Source of the DNA: Streptomyces phaeolivaceus
GTDB lineage: Bacteria; Actinomycetota; Actinomycetes; Streptomycetales; Streptomycetaceae
Length of the DNA: 64,000 nt
NCBI RefSeq assembly: GCF_009184865.1
Contig: NZ_CP045096.1
Coordinates: 2,728,001 to 2,792,000 of the forward strand
Direction: 5' to 3'
A model generated the notes under the pieces. It worked only from the letters and a program-made list of their open reading frames with translations. It did not search any database and was not told the origin of the DNA. Shown in pieces: positions 25,577 through 33,668 of this stretch. Position 1 is the first letter of the stretch; each line of letters opens with the position of its first letter. Both the position numbers and the translations under genes were made by a program.

Positions 25577-26081
25577 CGTGGCTGGCCGCCAGCGGGACGA
25601 ACGGGAGCTCGGGGATGCCGAGTTCCTGTCGCATAGCCGCTGCTGCGGCTTGAGCGGCCTTGTAGTACGTGTGCTGGGCGGTCTGGAAAGCCCCGTCAGT
25701 GACGCGCGCACCGTCCGCGAGAAGGTCACGCAGCGTCCGGACGGTACGGAACGCCTCGACGCCCAACTCCACTACGCGCGGCGGAGCGAGCATCGTCAGG
25801 CCGAAGCGCTGCTCGAACAGACCGGACTCGGAGAATGCCGCGCGGACTGCACGCCGCCGCTCCTCCGGCACGTCATAGGTCGCCTCGGCGGCGAACCGCA
25901 TGCCTTCGGTCGCGCGGGCCAAGTGGGCGAGGTACGTCACGAAGGTCTCGCGCAGAACGGTCTGCGCGTCGGCCTCTTGGGCACGCTTCCAGCGGTCTCG
26001 GTCCACGACGAACGTTGCGACGATGCCGGCAAGCGCACCGGCTATGGCACTCAGAGGTGCGGTCCAGTCCATGAGGGGCAC
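25551..26081 (-). CDS. Membrane-anchored protein of unknown function
   Basis: A 176-residue protein with one N-terminal hydrophobic segment (PLSAIAGALAGIVATFVV) followed by DRDRWKRAQ and a helical, Ala/Arg/Glu-rich cytosolic domain with probable coiled-coil character (AFQTAQHTYYKAAQAAAAAMRQELG). Proteins with this layout are common in Streptomyces accessory loci; no function is known to me. The start is GTG 26081 or ATG 26072. Confidence 0.65.
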   Translation of the reverse strand: MPLMDWTAPLSAIAGALAGIVATFVVDRDRWKRAQEADAQTVLRETFVTYLAHLARATEGMRFAAEATYDVPEERRRAVRAAFSESGLFEQRFGLTMLAPPRVVELGVEAFRTVRTLRDLLADGARVTDGAFQTAQHTYYKAAQAAAAAMRQELGIPELPFVPLAASHDERSQPQA

Positions 26082-26107
26082 TGTATTGACTTCACGAGAG
26101 TGTCTGG

Positions 26108-26195
26108 ATGCCGCACGTGGCGATCACCCGGTCGCACAGAGCACCGTCCAGATGACCGACCAACCCGTCACCCGCGACAAGGAGCGGCGCCGCGC
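26108..26195 (-). pseudogene. Remnant copy of the PCMT-like methyltransferase gene
   Basis: This intergenic stretch aligns by eye with 27111-27192 inside the methyltransferase gene: both contain CCGCACGTGGCGATCACCC, then a G/C-variable stretch, GCACCGTCC, GACC, CCCGTC and AGGAGCGGC. Agreement is about four in five bases over 85 bp. It marks a second methyltransferase gene that was lost or a duplicated segment. Confidence 0.6.
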
Positions 26196-26207
26196 AGGAG
26201 TGCAACG

Positions 26208-26525
26208 TCAGGGCTTGCGGTGACGTCCTCGGCCCGGTCCGAGGCCGGGGTGGGAGGGCCGGTCGTCCGGTCCGTTCTCGGGATCAGGGGCGGGCAGATG
26301 ACCCAGGAACTCCCTGGCCGCGTCCGCGTTCGGGGCAACACCGATGGTCGTCCACGTGTGCCCGTCCCATTCGAGCAGGGCGCGCGGGGCATCGGGGGCC
26401 ACGTGGGAGGCGCGGGCTCCGTCGGCGAGGGGGACGGCGCGGCGAGTGCCGGTGATCTCCCGTTCCGCCGCTCGTCGCCGGTCGCGTCGGGCGGCCCACT
26501 CGTGCAGGGGCTCCTCTTCCGCCAT
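26208..26525 (-). CDS. Small hypothetical protein next to the PCMT-like methyltransferase
   Basis: A 105-residue protein: an acidic/basic N-terminal helix (EEEPLHEWAARRDRRRAAEREI), a central segment RALLEWDGHTWTTIGVAPNADAAREFLGHLP that looks like a small folded domain, and a Pro/Gly/Arg-rich tail. Not recognised. It lies 29 bp downstream of the methyltransferase gene and is probably cotranscribed. Confidence 0.6.
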   Translation of the reverse strand: MAEEEPLHEWAARRDRRRAAEREITGTRRAVPLADGARASHVAPDAPRALLEWDGHTWTTIGVAPNADAAREFLGHLPAPDPENGPDDRPSHPGLGPGRGRHRKP

Positions 26526-26554
26526 CGCTCACGCCCTCCCGGTGCTCGTTGCCG

Positions 26555-27655
26555 TCAGACCCTAGACCAGGTCACGGTCTGCCCGGCAGCGGTGACGGTC
26601 ACCTCGAAGCGGTCGGGCCCGGGGGCACCGTCGGCACGCCAACGCGTCACGGCCTCCTCGATGTCGTCCCACAGACCCACCGGGCCACCCTGGCGTACGG
26701 TCCAGCCGTCGCCGTCCCGGACGAGAGCGACCCAAGCTCCTGCGTCGACATCGACCAGCAGGTGTTCGGTTCGGCCGTCCCGGTCGATGCTGAGGCGCTG
26801 CGCGCGGGGTGCCGCGAGTTGAGCGACGAAGCGCGTGTTCCAGTCGTCGAGGCAGTCCGCGCCAAGCGGAGTCGCGCGTTCGTCGTCCCTGTCGTCCAGA
26901 TCCGGCAGCAGGCCCAGCGGGGGCGGGAGCTGGGGGCGGGCGATCATGAAGGAGATGTGGCCGTCGAGGAGTGGGCCTCGGGCGCTGCCGTCCTCGCCCA
27001 CGGTGAGGCGAGCGAGTTCGGAGGAGTGGAGCCAACCGCCCAGGGTGGCGAGGATGATCCCTCCGGGCCGGGTCTGCTCCACCCACGCATAGGGCAGTTC
27101 CGTAACACCGCACGTGGCGATCACCCGGTCGTACGGGGCACCGTCCGGGTGACCGGCCAGCCCGTCGCCGACGACCAGGAGCGGCACGTACCCGGTGTGC
27201 CCGAGTGCGACACGAGCGTGGGTGGAGACCTCCGGGTCGACCTCCACGGACGTCACGGAGTCGCCCCCGATCCGGTGACTGAGGAGGCCGGTGGAGTAGC
27301 CGGTTCCCGTGCCGATCTCCAGCACGCTGTGCCCGTCTTCGACCTGTAGGTCTTCGAGCATCCGAACGACAAGGCCGGGCAAGGTGCCGGATGAGGTGGG
27401 CTCGCGCAGGATCTCACCGCGGATGTCGCGAGGTGCGATCGTTCCGGCGATCTGGGTGACGAGGGATTCATCGGCGTAGCAGCGGCCCAGCCATCGGGGG
27501 TCATCAGGGAGGACGGGCTGCCAGGCGGTCCGACCGGGGCCCTCGGCACGTTCGAAGAAGCCGCCGCGCAGGAACTCGTGCCGGGGCACGGCTTCGACGG
27601 CGGCTCGCCAAGGGGCAGTGCTCAACTGGCCACTCCAAAGCGGCAATTGGGCCAT
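26555..27655 (-). CDS. PCMT-like (protein-L-isoaspartate O-methyltransferase family) methyltransferase
   Basis: A 366-residue protein. The SAM motif I is HSVLEIGTGTGYSTGLL, preceded by SGTLPGLVVRMLEDLQV; motif II/III regions are DRVIATCGVTELPYAWVEQ and RPGGIILATLGGW. True PCMT is about 210 residues; here an N-terminal segment of 70 residues and a C-terminal domain of 150 are added. Proteins of this extended type occur in ATP-grasp peptide (graspetide) and lanthipeptide loci, but I find no ligase, dehydratase or precursor peptide nearby. The partner is therefore unknown. Confidence 0.75.
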   Translation of the reverse strand: MAQLPLWSGQLSTAPWRAAVEAVPRHEFLRGGFFERAEGPGRTAWQPVLPDDPRWLGRCYADESLVTQIAGTIAPRDIRGEILREPTSSGTLPGLVVRMLEDLQVEDGHSVLEIGTGTGYSTGLLSHRIGGDSVTSVEVDPEVSTHARVALGHTGYVPLLVVGDGLAGHPDGAPYDRVIATCGVTELPYAWVEQTRPGGIILATLGGWLHSSELARLTVGEDGSARGPLLDGHISFMIARPQLPPPLGLLPDLDDRDDERATPLGADCLDDWNTRFVAQLAAPRAQRLSIDRDGRTEHLLVDVDAGAWVALVRDGDGWTVRQGGPVGLWDDIEEAVTRWRADGAPGPDRFEVTVTAAGQTVTWSRV

Positions 27656-27685
27656 CGGGCAGGGTTGTGGGACAGGACCGGGGAG

Positions 27686-27946
27686 CTACGCGCGCCCGAC
27701 GATGTGCGCCATACCGGGTGAAGTCTGAACCGACTGCCGACAGTCGGGCGCGGTCGGCGGTACGGGCTCGCCGTCGAGGGCGCGGCACAGCGCGGCGTGC
27801 AGGTGCTCGGCCTCGGCGAGGGTGAGCGTCAGTTCGGTGTCCGTGGCGTGGCCGTCGGCGAGGGACAGGCGTAGGGGTATGGCGAGTTGGTTGTCGTCGG
27901 TGCGGCGTACGGGGCGGCCTGGTGGGCGTTTGATGGTCCAGGTCAC
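27686..27946 (-). CDS. Small hypothetical protein
   Basis: An 86-residue protein with no recognised domain. LRLSLADGHATDTELTLTLAEAEHLHAALCRAL suggests a beta-strand pair followed by a helix. GTG 27946 overlaps the stop of the preceding gene (GTGA). It lies 30 bp upstream of the methyltransferase gene, so the two are probably cotranscribed. Confidence 0.6.
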   Translation of the reverse strand: MTWTIKRPPGRPVRRTDDNQLAIPLRLSLADGHATDTELTLTLAEAEHLHAALCRALDGEPVPPTAPDCRQSVQTSPGMAHIVGRA

Positions 27947-28146
27947 GGCGTCGTCGTCTTTCCGATGCGGGCGAGGCGGTAGGTGCCCCAGAACTGGCGT
28001 CCGTCATCGCAGCCGTCCTGGGCCCTGGGGTTGCCCTTGCAGCCGGCGGTGCACTTGCGGGTGTGCTCGAACCAGAGGCGGTAGGCGCGGAGCATGGGGA
28101 GTTCGGCGCGGGGAGGGGGCGGCTGACGGTTCCGTACATCCGTCAT
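27943..28146 (-). CDS. Small Cys-containing hypothetical protein
   Basis: A 67-residue protein with the segment HTRKCTAGCKGNPRAQDGCDDGR, whose three cysteines and nearby histidine suggest a small metal-binding loop. It overlaps its neighbours by four bases on both sides, so it is made from the same message. Not recognised further. Confidence 0.6.
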   Translation of the reverse strand: MTDVRNRQPPPPRAELPMLRAYRLWFEHTRKCTAGCKGNPRAQDGCDDGRQFWGTYRLARIGKTTTP

Positions 28147-28475
28147 CGGTACACCTCTTCTGCCAACCGTGCTGCGGCGCGGGCGCGTTGGCGTACTTCG
28201 GGCGGGAGGAGGTAGGAGCCGACAAGAGTGCTGGTGATTTCCTCGGCGGTGATGGTGGGAAGGTGGCTGGGAGGCCAGGAACGCGGAGTTCGGCGGCGTC
28301 GGGCACTGGCGAGGATCGCGGCCCAGACTTCGGGTGAGGGATTGGAGCGAGGAAGGTCCGTGCACGTCGCACCGGACATGCGGGACGTCGCCTCGCAGGT
28401 CGTGCCTTGGTCGGCGGAGGGCGCCCCGAAGAGGGCCATCCTTACCCACGCGAGTGCGCGTGATACAAGATGCAC
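28143..28475 (-). CDS. Hypothetical protein, first gene of a minus-strand operon
   Basis: A 110-residue protein. The N-terminus is amphipathic (HLVSRALAWVRMALFG), followed by a Ser/Pro-rich region and a helical C-terminus (PPEVRQRARAAARLAEEVYR). GTG 28475 was chosen because AAGGAG stands 8 nt upstream. The gene is divergent from the XRE/TPR regulator, a pairing I associate with Streptomyces accessory loci. Function unknown. Confidence 0.6.
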   Translation of the reverse strand: MHLVSRALAWVRMALFGAPSADQGTTCEATSRMSGATCTDLPRSNPSPEVWAAILASARRRRTPRSWPPSHLPTITAEEITSTLVGSYLLPPEVRQRARAAARLAEEVYR

Positions 28476-28614
28476 TGTCGGTCTCCTTGTCAGATCGGCC
28501 GCGCCCCGGGGCCGTGTCAGCGGTCGCCGGGGTTCTTCTCGCGGCTGCGAGAAATGCTGTCCGTGACAGCCGTCTTGGCGGCAGTGCGTACGGCGAACCA
28601 GTGGCGTTGAGGCG

Positions 28615-28631
28615 TTCACACACTGTGTGAA
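28615..28631. promoter_or_regulatory. Perfect palindrome between the divergent operon and the XRE regulator
   Basis: TTCACACACTGTGTGAA is a 17-bp perfect palindrome centred 53 bp upstream of the regulator start. A possible -10 (TACGCT) lies at about 28644. It is a good candidate for the operator of the adjacent regulator. Confidence 0.55.
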
Positions 28632-28675
28632 TCACTCGTGGCTACGCTCGGATCACTAAGAGATTCGGGGGCCAT

Positions 28676-30013
28676 ATGGAGCCGAACACGCTGCTCGACG
28701 CCTTGCTCGACGAGGCGGGGATGTCACGCCTGGGACTGGCCGCACGCGTGAACCAATCATGCGCGGGACGCGGCAAGTCAACGAGCTACAACCACAGTTC
28801 CGTGATTCGCTGGTTGAAGGGACAGAGACCGCGAGGCGCGGTCCCCGACGTGATCTGCGAGATCTTGACCGAGCGCCTCGGCCGTCAACTCAGTCTTGAG
28901 GACATCGGCATGGGAAACACCAATGCCCCGCCACCCGAATCCACTCCCCTCGCAGGGTTCATCGAGCGCAGTACAGCTCTGTGGCGCGGCGATGTGAATC
29001 AGCGCCCGGAGGTCCGAACAACGTCGGTCATCACCGGTTTGCCCGCTGTAGGGCCTGTCTGGGAATGGGAGAATCCGCCTGAGGACAGAGACGTCTCCCG
29101 CAGCGGCACACAGCGTGTCGGCATGGCCGACGTCGACCTACTGCGGAACGCTCGCGGTCACTACGAGCAGATGTACCGCAAGGCAGGTGGGGTCGCGACG
29201 CGTGGACGGGTCCTGTCGTTCCTGAACACCGAGACGGTGCCGATGCTTCGCGGCACCTACACGGACACCGTCGGACGTGAGTTGCATCGTGCCGTGGGCG
29301 GTTTGGTCGCTATCGCAGGGATCTGTTCCTACGACTCCGACGTCCAGGGCCTCGCCCAACGGTACTTCCACCAAGCGCTCCGGTTGGCGAAGGCATCGGG
29401 AGACCAGGCGTTCGGAGGCTACGTCATCGCTCTCCTCGTCAATCAGGCCCTCTACATGCGGGAGTACCGGCAGGCCGTTTCCTTTGCCCAGGCAGGGCTC
29501 CGTACAGCGGGACACGCAATGTCGGCCGCACTCGCCTGCGACCTCCATGCGATGCAGGCGAAGGCCTACGCGCGTATGGGCGACCAAGCGTCCGCGCACC
29601 GGGCGATCAGAGCGGCCGAGACGGCGGCGAGGAGAATCCGCCTTGAGGAAGAGCCGGCCGAGACCGGCTACGTGCAGCCCGGTCTCCTTGAGGCGAACCT
29701 CGCCGACACCTTGATGCGGCTGGGGGACATGGCCCCCGCCACCACATACGCCGCTGAGGCAGTCGCAGTGCAGGCGCACGAACGAGGTCGTGTGCACCGA
29801 CTCGCCACTCTCACTGACTGTCACATCAGGGCCGGGCGGGCCGATCAGGCGGCGATCACCGCACACAGCGTGCTGGAAACCATGGAGGGCATGGAGTCTC
29901 ACCGACTCAATGACCGCCTGATCAAGATGCGCCGCAACATGTCGGGCGTCGGCAGCCGGACTACGGCAGAGATTGTCGAGCGGATCGACGACAGGCTGCG
30001 CATTCCCCTGTAG
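28676..30013 (+). CDS. XRE-type regulator with TPR-like C-terminal domain
   Basis: A 445-residue protein. The N-terminal 75 residues contain a helix-turn-helix (LLDALLDEAGMSRLGLAARVN, then NHSSVIRWLKGQRPRG). The remaining 330 residues are helical repeats (RYFHQALRLAKASGDQAFG, YRQAVSFAQAGLRTAG, LACDLHAMQAKAYARMGDQASAHRAI) of the tetratricopeptide type used for peptide or protein sensing. The size and layout fit the many Streptomyces 'transcriptional regulator' proteins that lie next to small genes, as at 62-64 kb. Confidence 0.8.
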   Translation: MEPNTLLDALLDEAGMSRLGLAARVNQSCAGRGKSTSYNHSSVIRWLKGQRPRGAVPDVICEILTERLGRQLSLEDIGMGNTNAPPPESTPLAGFIERSTALWRGDVNQRPEVRTTSVITGLPAVGPVWEWENPPEDRDVSRSGTQRVGMADVDLLRNARGHYEQMYRKAGGVATRGRVLSFLNTETVPMLRGTYTDTVGRELHRAVGGLVAIAGICSYDSDVQGLAQRYFHQALRLAKASGDQAFGGYVIALLVNQALYMREYRQAVSFAQAGLRTAGHAMSAALACDLHAMQAKAYARMGDQASAHRAIRAAETAARRIRLEEEPAETGYVQPGLLEANLADTLMRLGDMAPATTYAAEAVAVQAHERGRVHRLATLTDCHIRAGRADQAAITAHSVLETMEGMESHRLNDRLIKMRRNMSGVGSRTTAEIVERIDDRLRIPL

Positions 30014-30068
30014 TCGACGGCGTGTGCTGGGATGGTCTCAGACCTCATACGCGACGAGAGGGTCGAAT

Positions 30069-30602
30069 GTGTCTGTGTGGCGGAGTCTGGGCGAGCGCAC
30101 CGTCTACGAGAACCGCTGGGTGACGGTCGCCATGGCCGACGTGGAGTTGCCCGACGGCCGGCACCTGGACCACACCGTCATCCGGCTGCGCCCCGTGGCG
30201 GTGGCCGCCGTCGTCAACGAGGCGAACGAGGTGCTGCTGCTGTGGCGGCATCGGTTCATCACGGATGCCTGGGGGTGGGAGCTTCCCTCCGGCGGTACGG
30301 GTGAGAGCGAGGATCCGGCGGTGGCCGCCGCGCGGGAGTTCGAGGAGGAGACCGGGTGGCGGCCTGGGCCGATGCGGCTGTTGATGGCCGTCGACCCCAT
30401 GCCCGGGATCTCGACGAGCCACCACCGCGTGTACTGGTCGGAGGGCGCCGAGTACGTCGGTGAGCCCCGCGACGGGTTCGAGTCGGCAAGGCGTGAGTGG
30501 GTGCCGTTGGCGAGCGTGCCGGAGCTGGTGGCCCGAGGTGAGATCCGCTCGGCCAACGCCGTCGCGGCGTTGTTGCTGCTGCGCCATCTGCGGTTGGGCT
30601 GA
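30069..30602 (+). CDS. NUDIX hydrolase
   Basis: A 177-residue protein. The Nudix box runs from GGTGESEDPAVAAAREFEEE to TGWRPG, with the metal-binding REFEEE centre intact. Flanking sequence (VYENRWVTVAMADVELPDG, VNEANEVLLLWRHR, PMPGISTSHHRVYWSEGAEY) is of the ADP-ribose pyrophosphatase-like type, which hydrolyses nucleoside diphosphates linked to another group. GTG 30069 with GAGAGGG upstream was chosen. It starts 55 bp after the XRE gene in the same direction. Confidence 0.85.
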   Translation: MSVWRSLGERTVYENRWVTVAMADVELPDGRHLDHTVIRLRPVAVAAVVNEANEVLLLWRHRFITDAWGWELPSGGTGESEDPAVAAAREFEEETGWRPGPMRLLMAVDPMPGISTSHHRVYWSEGAEYVGEPRDGFESARREWVPLASVPELVARGEIRSANAVAALLLLRHLRLG

Positions 30603-30709
30603 CCTGGGTCGGCGCGAAGAAGGCTACTTCGATCCGACTCCGAACTCCCTCGCCACGCGCGCGAGTTGGACGCGACGGTTGCGAGGGCGGGCCCAGTAGA
30701 GTCCGGAAC

Positions 30710-30910
30710 ATGCATCCGGTCCATCGTGTGAGCAAGCGTTTGGAAGTATGCGAACTGCGGTCGGCGGACGATGACGCCGTGTTCGCTATCTACGGCAGTG
30801 AGCAGGCGACCGAGCATCTGTCCTTCGAACCGCGTACGCGCGACGAGGTACGGCAGATCGTCGACCGTTCCATCGCGTCGGCCAGCGCCACGGAACGCGA
30901 GGAAACGTGA
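30710..30910 (+). pseudogene. Truncated GNAT acetyltransferase (N-terminal part only)
   Basis: Sixty-six residues: SKRLEVCELRSADDDAVFAIYGSEQATEHLSFEPRTRDEVRQIVDRSI resembles the start of a RimJ/RimL-type acetyltransferase, up to about one third of the domain. The acetyl-CoA site is missing and the frame stops directly before the next GNAT gene (GTGA overlap). A deletion that joined two acetyltransferase genes is likely, although a small functional protein cannot be excluded. Confidence 0.55.
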
Positions 30911-31485
30911 CCACCCCGAGCCCCCGTAACGACATGGTGATCCGGTCCTACGGCCCCGGTCAGGTCCCACCGCTCATGGACGTCGTCGCCGACATCTGGG
31001 CCGACGCGCACCCGGAGTTGGTCGACGTGCCGGGCGCCGAGGCCCTTGGGCTGTCCGTCGCCGCGCTGCGCCGCCAGGTCTCCGGACACCTCAAGCATCC
31101 GGGCTTCACCCTGGTCGTCGCGTACGCCGCCGGTTCGGCGGTCGGGTTCGGGTACGCCTTCCCGTGCGACGCGGCGTACTGGTTCGGCGCCGACCTGGTC
31201 GACCATGTGCCCGAGGGGGCCCGGACCGAGCGGCTGACGGGTCTGTGCGAACTCGCCGTACGCCCGCCCTGGCAGTCCCAGGGCATCGGCTCCCGCCTCC
31301 ACGCCGAACTCCTCAAGGCCATCGCCCCGGCCTGGTCGTCCCTCCTCGCCCTGCCCTCCAACCGACGCGGACAGGACCTTTACGCCCGACTCGGCTACGC
31401 GTACGCGGGCCCGTACCGCAACACGCCCGACGGCCCCGAGTTCGATCTGCTGCTCCTGCGTGTGGGGGCGGGGACGGACCGATGA
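30907..31485 (+). CDS. GNAT family N-acetyltransferase
   Basis: A 192-residue single-domain acetyltransferase. The core is AAGSAVGFGYAFPCD, ERLTGLCELAVRPPWQSQGIGSRLHAELL (acetyl-CoA loop QSQGIGS) and LLALPSNRRGQDLYARLGYAYAGPY. The GTG at 30907 overlaps the stop of the truncated GNAT. The substrate is unknown. Confidence 0.85.
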   Translation: MTTPSPRNDMVIRSYGPGQVPPLMDVVADIWADAHPELVDVPGAEALGLSVAALRRQVSGHLKHPGFTLVVAYAAGSAVGFGYAFPCDAAYWFGADLVDHVPEGARTERLTGLCELAVRPPWQSQGIGSRLHAELLKAIAPAWSSLLALPSNRRGQDLYARLGYAYAGPYRNTPDGPEFDLLLLRVGAGTDR

Positions 31486-31638
31486 CCGTCCCCGCCCCGA
31501 TGGTGACCGACGGACAGGACGGGTTGGGCGTTTGTGTCCCAACTGGCCCTGAAACAGCAGCCGTTGAGGGTTACATCCCCAGCGCATTCACAGCCGCACA
31601 TTAAGGATTCCTTCAGGTGCGCTTCTAGCTTCGTCGGC

Positions 31639-32502
31639 ATGACGGAGAACACGAGCAACGACAACCAGCAGGACGTACAGCGGGATTCGGTGCAGGAGGC
31701 GGGCGGGAAACATCGGCGGGACAAGAGTGTTCGGCGGCGGGTGCTCATCGGTGGGGCGTCGGTCGCGGCGGCGGGCGGGCTGGCCGCCGCCGGGCTCGCG
31801 GCGGCGGCCAACACGACCACCGAGAGTGCTACCACGGAGAGCGACGCCACCGAGAGCAGCGGCTCCGGGTCCGCCTCCACCAGCAGTGTCTGTGTGTTGA
31901 ACGCCGAGGTAACCGAGGGGCCGTACTCGCTCGACGGGGCCCTCGTCCGGGAGGACATCCGGGAGGCGACCGAGGGGTTCGAGGTGCGGTACACCTTCAC
32001 CGTGGTCGACGTGGCCAACGACTGCGCGCCGCTCGCCAACGCCCTGCTGGAGATCTGGCACTGCGACCACCTCGGCGAGTACTCCGGGTTCGTCGGCGGG
32101 AACGGGCACACCTACGAGGACAACGGGACCTTCCTGCGCGGTGGGCAGATGACCGACGAGAACGGGCAGTGCGACATCACGTCCATCTGGCCGGGGCACT
32201 ACATCTCCCGCGCCGCGCACGTCCATATGCGAGTGCACACGGATGTGACCCTCACCGACGACTCGTACACCGGCGGCGAGGTCATCCACACCGGGCAGCT
32301 CTTCTTCGACGAGGACATCAACGCGGAGATCCAGGCGACCTCGCCGTACTCGGACAACACCACGCCGGAGACGGCCCTGTCCGACGACAGCATCTACGAC
32401 GACGGGGGCGCGTCCAGCGGTCTGCTGACGCTCACCGCGCTGGGCGGCAGCGTCTCCGACGGGTACAAGGCGACGATCACCGTGGGTGTCGACAGCGCGT
32501 GA
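31639..32502 (+). CDS. Tat-exported intradiol ring-cleavage dioxygenase
   Basis: A 287-residue protein with a Tat-like signal (DKSVRRRVLIGGASVAAAGG) followed by a Thr/Ser-rich linker. The dioxygenase_C fold binds non-haem Fe(III): the expected Tyr/Tyr/His/His ligands are seen in EIWHCDHLGEYSGF and GHYISRAAHVHMRVH. Secreted Streptomyces members cleave catechols derived from lignin or plant phenolics outside the cell. ATG 31639 was chosen as the start of the signal peptide. A 3' remnant of a second copy lies at 24.2-24.5 kb. Confidence 0.85.
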   Translation: MTENTSNDNQQDVQRDSVQEAGGKHRRDKSVRRRVLIGGASVAAAGGLAAAGLAAAANTTTESATTESDATESSGSGSASTSSVCVLNAEVTEGPYSLDGALVREDIREATEGFEVRYTFTVVDVANDCAPLANALLEIWHCDHLGEYSGFVGGNGHTYEDNGTFLRGGQMTDENGQCDITSIWPGHYISRAAHVHMRVHTDVTLTDDSYTGGEVIHTGQLFFDEDINAEIQATSPYSDNTTPETALSDDSIYDDGGASSGLLTLTALGGSVSDGYKATITVGVDSA

Positions 32503-32539
32503 GTCGGGTGGCGGTGCCGTGGCCGGCCGACCGTGCGCG

Positions 32540-33529
32540 TCAGAGGGTGCCGGACGGGGTTGGTTCGGCGGCCTCGCGAGCGTCCTGGCCGGTCGCGCGG
32601 TTCCCCGCGCCCCCTTGGGGCGCGGGGGGCGCCGGCTCCCCCACCGCCGCCGCCCGCTCGTTCTCCTTCTCCTTCACGTGCTCCCGGATCGAGTACGTCA
32701 GCGCCGCCGCCCACAGTGCGTACACGGCGATGTAGACGACCGCGCTCACCGTGCCCGACGCCGCGATCCAGTCGCTCTTGAGGAGTGTGCGGACGTTCGT
32801 CGCGATGATGACTCCGCCGACCGCCGAGCCGAGGACCCTCGGGGGGACCAGGCGGACCAGCCAGGCGGCGACCGGGGCCGCGATCAGGCCGCCCAGCAGG
32901 AAGGCCGCGACCCAGGTCCAGTCGAGGCCCTGGGAGCCGAGGGAGAAGAGGAAGCCGAGGCTCGCGGAGACGGCGACGAGGAACTCGCTGGTGTCGATGG
33001 AGCCGATGACCTTGCGGGGTTCCATCCGGCCGCTGGCCAGGAGCGCGGGCGTGCCCACCGGGCCCCAGCCGCCGCCACCGGTCGCGTCGAGGAAGCCGGC
33101 GACCAGGCCCAGCGGGGACAGGAACCGCTTCCGCAGCGGCTGGCCGAGGCGTTCCCTGGGCAGGCCGCGCAGGGTGAAGCGGGAGAGGACGTAGAGGCCC
33201 AGGCCGAGGAGGATCAGCGACATCAGCGGGCCGGCGATCTCGGTCGAGAGCGCGGAGAGGACCGTCGCGCCGAGGAACGCGCCCACCGCGCCCGGTACGC
33301 CGATCCTGGCGACGACCTTCCAGTCGACGTTCCCGAACCGCCAGTGCGAGGCACCCGACATCAGGGTCGTGCCGATCTCGGCGAGGTGCACCGTGGCCGA
33401 GGCGGTGGCCGGGTTGGTGCCCATGGCGAGCAGCAGGGTCGTCGAGGTCACCCCGTACGCCATGCCCAGGCTGCCGTCCACGAGCTGGGCGCCCAGGCCC
33501 GCCAGCGCGAGCAGTACCAGCGTCCGCAT
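32540..33529 (-). CDS. TauE/SafE family sulfite/organosulfonate exporter-like permease
   Basis: A 329-residue membrane protein of the TauE/SafE (DUF81) family with about eight helices. Duplicated motifs are GLGAQLVDGSLGMAYGV near the start and GLVAGFLDATGGGGWGPVGTP in the middle. The family exports small anions, often sulfite or sulfoacetate. The Rrf2 regulator gene upstream suggests a link to sulfur or redox stress. ATG 33529 follows AGAAGAG. The C-terminal 35 residues are Ala/Pro/Gly-rich and are encoded partly by a dispersed repeat. Confidence 0.85.
   Translation of the reverse strand: MRTLVLLALAGLGAQLVDGSLGMAYGVTSTTLLLAMGTNPATASATVHLAEIGTTLMSGASHWRFGNVDWKVVARIGVPGAVGAFLGATVLSALSTEIAGPLMSLILLGLGLYVLSRFTLRGLPRERLGQPLRKRFLSPLGLVAGFLDATGGGGWGPVGTPALLASGRMEPRKVIGSIDTSEFLVAVSASLGFLFSLGSQGLDWTWVAAFLLGGLIAAPVAAWLVRLVPPRVLGSAVGGVIIATNVRTLLKSDWIAASGTVSAVVYIAVYALWAAALTYSIREHVKEKENERAAAVGEPAPPAPQGGAGNRATGQDAREAAEPTPSGTL
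32591..32627. repeat. Dispersed GCGCGGTTCCCCGCGCCCC repeat, copy 1 (inside the tauE-like gene)
   Basis: The core GCGCGGTTCCCCGCGCCCC is shared with copies near 35.9, 42.1, 43.7 and 48.1 kb. Here CCCCGCGCCCC and GGGGCGCGGGG form a hairpin with a 3-nt loop. It lies inside the last codons of the TauE-like gene and encodes part of the low-complexity tail (APQGGAGNRATG). Confidence 0.75.
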
Positions 33530-33668
33530 CTCTTCTTTCCTGCCTTTCCCACCGGGTAGATAGGGATGGAGCGAACGGCAACCGTAGGAGACCAAGCTGA
33601 GGAAAGGCTTAGGGCGAGGTGACGATCCTGTGGAGCAGCCCGTACGACCGTGGCCCTATGGGTTGGCC

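Noticed and set aside
33540..33570. CCGGGTAGATAGGG considered as an Rrf2 operator
   Set aside because: It lies just upstream of the TauE-like start but is not symmetrical enough to support a site without comparison to relatives.
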